A stretch of 6,587 nt of DNA from CAYRKQ01 sp964621845 (GTDB lineage Bacteria; Patescibacteriota; Saccharimonadia; Saccharimonadales; UBA7683): positions 1-6,587 of the forward strand of contig CAZUOL010000041.1 of the NCBI GenBank assembly GCA_964621845.1, in the 5' to 3' direction. Numbering within the stretch: the first letter of the stretch is position 1; every line of letters starts with the position of its first letter. Of the stretch, positions 4,977-6,587 are shown piece after piece. The position numbers and the translations under genes were made by a program. Under the pieces are notes generated by a model. The model was given only the letters and a program-made list of their open reading frames with translations, was not told the origin of the DNA and ran no database searches.

Positions 4977-6587
4977 ATGAATCAGGGGTCAGATGCAAAG
5001 GATGAGATCAAGCGCCGCTTGAGCCTTGAAGACGTCGTGGGGGAGTATATCGAGCTGCGGAGGGCGGGCCGTAACTTTAAGGCGCTTTCACCCTTTTCAA
5101 ACGAGAAAACACCGAGTTTCATGGTGAGCCCTGAGAAGCAGATCTGGCATGATTTTTCATCTAATAAGGGGGGCGACATGTTCACCTTCATTATGGAAGT
5201 TGAGGGGGTGGAATTTAGAGAGGCGCTCGAGATTTTGGCACGAAAGGCTATGGTTGATCTTTCGCAGTATCAGCGAGGTGATGGCTCTGCTGCCAAACTC
5301 AAAAAGCGGCTGCTTGAGGCCCATAAACACGCCTCAGATTTTTATCACCTGATGCTTTCACGGACACCAGCGGCGCTCAAATATATTAAAGATGATCGTA
5401 AGCTTAGCACTGAAACCATAAGAAGATGGAAGCTGGGCTACAGTCCTGAAGGGGGGCAAGAGCTCTACCAGTTTCTTGCCAAAAAAGGCTTTACCGAAAA
5501 TGAACTCACGAAGGCCGGTTTGGTTACACGAAGAGCTGGTGGAGTGGGGGATATGTTTCGTGGCCGGATCATGGTACCGCTTTGTGATGCTCAAGGTGCT
5601 GTGGTTGGCTTTACCGCCAGGCTTTTGAAGGATGATAAAAATGCACCAAAGTACTTCAATACCCCCCAGACTCCTCTTTACGACAAAGGGCGGCAGGTAT
5701 TTGGCCTGCATTTGGCGAAGGAATCGATTCGTAAATTAGATCAGAGCGTGTTGGTGGAGGGCAATTTTGATGTTATCAGTTCACACCAGGCAGGGGTGCA
5801 GAACGTGGTAGCAGCGGCCGGGACGGCCATGACGGCTGATCACTTGCGGAGCTTGAGCCGCTTGAGCATGAACGTTCGCTTGGCCTTTGATGCTGATGAG
5901 GCTGGGCTAAAGGCAACGGAACGTGCTATCGAAATTGCTCAGAGTGTCGGAGTGGACTTAAAGGTAGTGTCACTGCCTCGTGGCATGAAAGACCCTGATG
6001 AAATGATTACCAATAACCCTGAGCAGTGGCAACAGGCAATTGTAGGGGCATCTGACGCGGTGAGTTGGATACTTCAGCGTTACGGCCAGTTTTACGATAA
6101 AACGACAGCTGAAGGTAAAAAACAACTTTCTAGCAAGGCATTGGCAGTTATACGGCGCTTGCAAGACCCAGTAGAGCGAGAACACCATCTGAAAGCGCTT
6201 GCGGATACATTGGGTGTGAGCGAGAGCTCACTGCACACCAAGTTGCAACAAACGAAGGGAGCCCCGGCCAAGCGCAAACAGCTGCACGCAAAACAGGTAT
6301 TGCCAGACCAAACTGCATACGAAGACGACCTGCTCGCCCTGAATGCAGCCTATCCTGATGTACGAGACAGCTTAGGGATGGTTGAGCCTTGCACGCTTCA
6401 CACTGATCTGCGTGAGCAGGTAAAGCAGGCCATTGGTCAGCTTAAATCTGGTGAGCTGTTGACCGAAAAAGCAGCGCACAGGTTGAAAATAAGTGAAGAC
6501 TATGTAAAAATACTACTATTACTCGTTGAGGAAAAGTATGATGGCTGGAACCCAGCCGACATAATGGCCGAAGCGATGGCCCTCGCC
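4977..6587 (+). CDS. dnaG: DNA primase DnaG lacking the zinc ligands (3' end outside window)
   Basis: Synthesises RNA primers for Okazaki fragments at the replication fork with the DnaB helicase. The visible 537 codons are open to the window edge. Residues 1-100 or so are the zinc-binding-domain fold, with GRNFKALSPF, NEKTPSFMVSPEKQIWHDF and GGDMFTFIM, but all four metal ligands are replaced: Cys to S38, His to S41, Cys to D59, Cys to S62. The RNA-polymerase basic region is intact (FRGRIMVPL at 194-202; APKYFNTPQTPLYDKGR at 223-239). The TOPRIM active site is also intact: E261 and D265 in VEGNFDVI, and D305 and D307 in FDADEAG. EGNFD replaces the usual EGYMD. The C-terminal part should be the helicase-binding domain. 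EEKYDGWNPADIMAEAMALA resembles the end of many primases, so the stop is probably close. ATG 4977 has a promoter 7 nt upstream. The identification is secure. Confidence 0.95.
   Translation, partial: MNQGSDAKDEIKRRLSLEDVVGEYIELRRAGRNFKALSPFSNEKTPSFMVSPEKQIWHDFSSNKGGDMFTFIMEVEGVEFREALEILARKAMVDLSQYQRGDGSAAKLKKRLLEAHKHASDFYHLMLSRTPAALKYIKDDRKLSTETIRRWKLGYSPEGGQELYQFLAKKGFTENELTKAGLVTRRAGGVGDMFRGRIMVPLCDAQGAVVGFTARLLKDDKNAPKYFNTPQTPLYDKGRQVFGLHLAKESIRKLDQSVLVEGNFDVISSHQAGVQNVVAAAGTAMTADHLRSLSRLSMNVRLAFDADEAGLKATERAIEIAQSVGVDLKVVSLPRGMKDPDEMITNNPEQWQQAIVGASDAVSWILQRYGQFYDKTTAEGKKQLSSKALAVIRRLQDPVEREHHLKALADTLGVSESSLHTKLQQTKGAPAKRKQLHAKQVLPDQTAYEDDLLALNAAYPDVRDSLGMVEPCTLHTDLREQVKQAIGQLKSGELLTEKAAHRLKISEDYVKILLLLVEEKYDGWNPADIMAEAMALA

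Noticed and set aside
5358..5711. Minus-strand open frame of 117 codons inside dnaG.
   Set aside because: The plus-strand dnaG frame is unbroken and conserved here; this is a shadow with no start signal.
1..6587. A defence system, CRISPR array or prophage module.
   Set aside because: No spaced direct repeats, no Cas, restriction, toxin-antitoxin or phage structural genes; the genes are mainly housekeeping.

Overview
The window looks like a chromosomal segment of a small-genome bacterium of intermediate GC. My best guess is a member of the Patescibacteria (candidate phyla radiation), possibly a Saccharibacteria relative. The guess rests on the style of the proteins: a Pro/Gln-rich single-pass membrane protein of unknown function, a divergent MscL and a DnaG with a metal-less N-terminal domain. 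It also rests on very compact spacing. No 16S rRNA or ribosomal marker is present, so the taxonomy is inference. One gene (msrB) ends in TGA and none has an in-frame TGA, which fits the standard code.

Layout. 110-547 (+): MscL-type mechanosensitive channel with a basic N-terminal extension. 601-1257 (-): archaemetzincin-like zinc metalloprotease, convergent with mscL across a GC-rich hairpin. 1333-2960 (+): a two-gene operon, msrB (methionine sulfoxide reductase) and gdhA (glutamate dehydrogenase), overlapping by one base. 2980-3540 (+): orn (oligoribonuclease), with its own promoter in the 19-bp gap after gdhA. 3541-3903: the only long gap, holding a palindromic repeat, a small hairpin and the remnant of a small minus-strand gene. 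3904-4272 (+): MmcQ/YjbR-family protein. 4277-4885 (-): Pro/Gln-rich membrane-anchored protein, convergent with the previous gene only 4 nt away. 4977-6587 (+): dnaG primase, running off the window just before its expected end.

The genes are mostly housekeeping: osmotic safety valve, oxidative protein repair, amino-acid nitrogen metabolism, nanoRNA turnover and replication priming. They do not form one pathway. I see no defence island, CRISPR array, prophage or intact transposon.

Three things stand out. First, almost every transcription unit has a -10 box placed 6-9 nt before its start codon and no usable Shine-Dalgarno, so these mRNAs should be leaderless. The one clear Shine-Dalgarno belongs to gdhA, the internal gene of an operon. 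Second, the primase has lost all four zinc ligands of its zinc-binding domain while keeping the fold-defining residues around them and an intact TOPRIM active site. Third, the metalloprotease keeps the archaemetzincin HExxH, HC, CxM and CxxC elements, but with about 12 extra residues between the HExxH helix and the third histidine.
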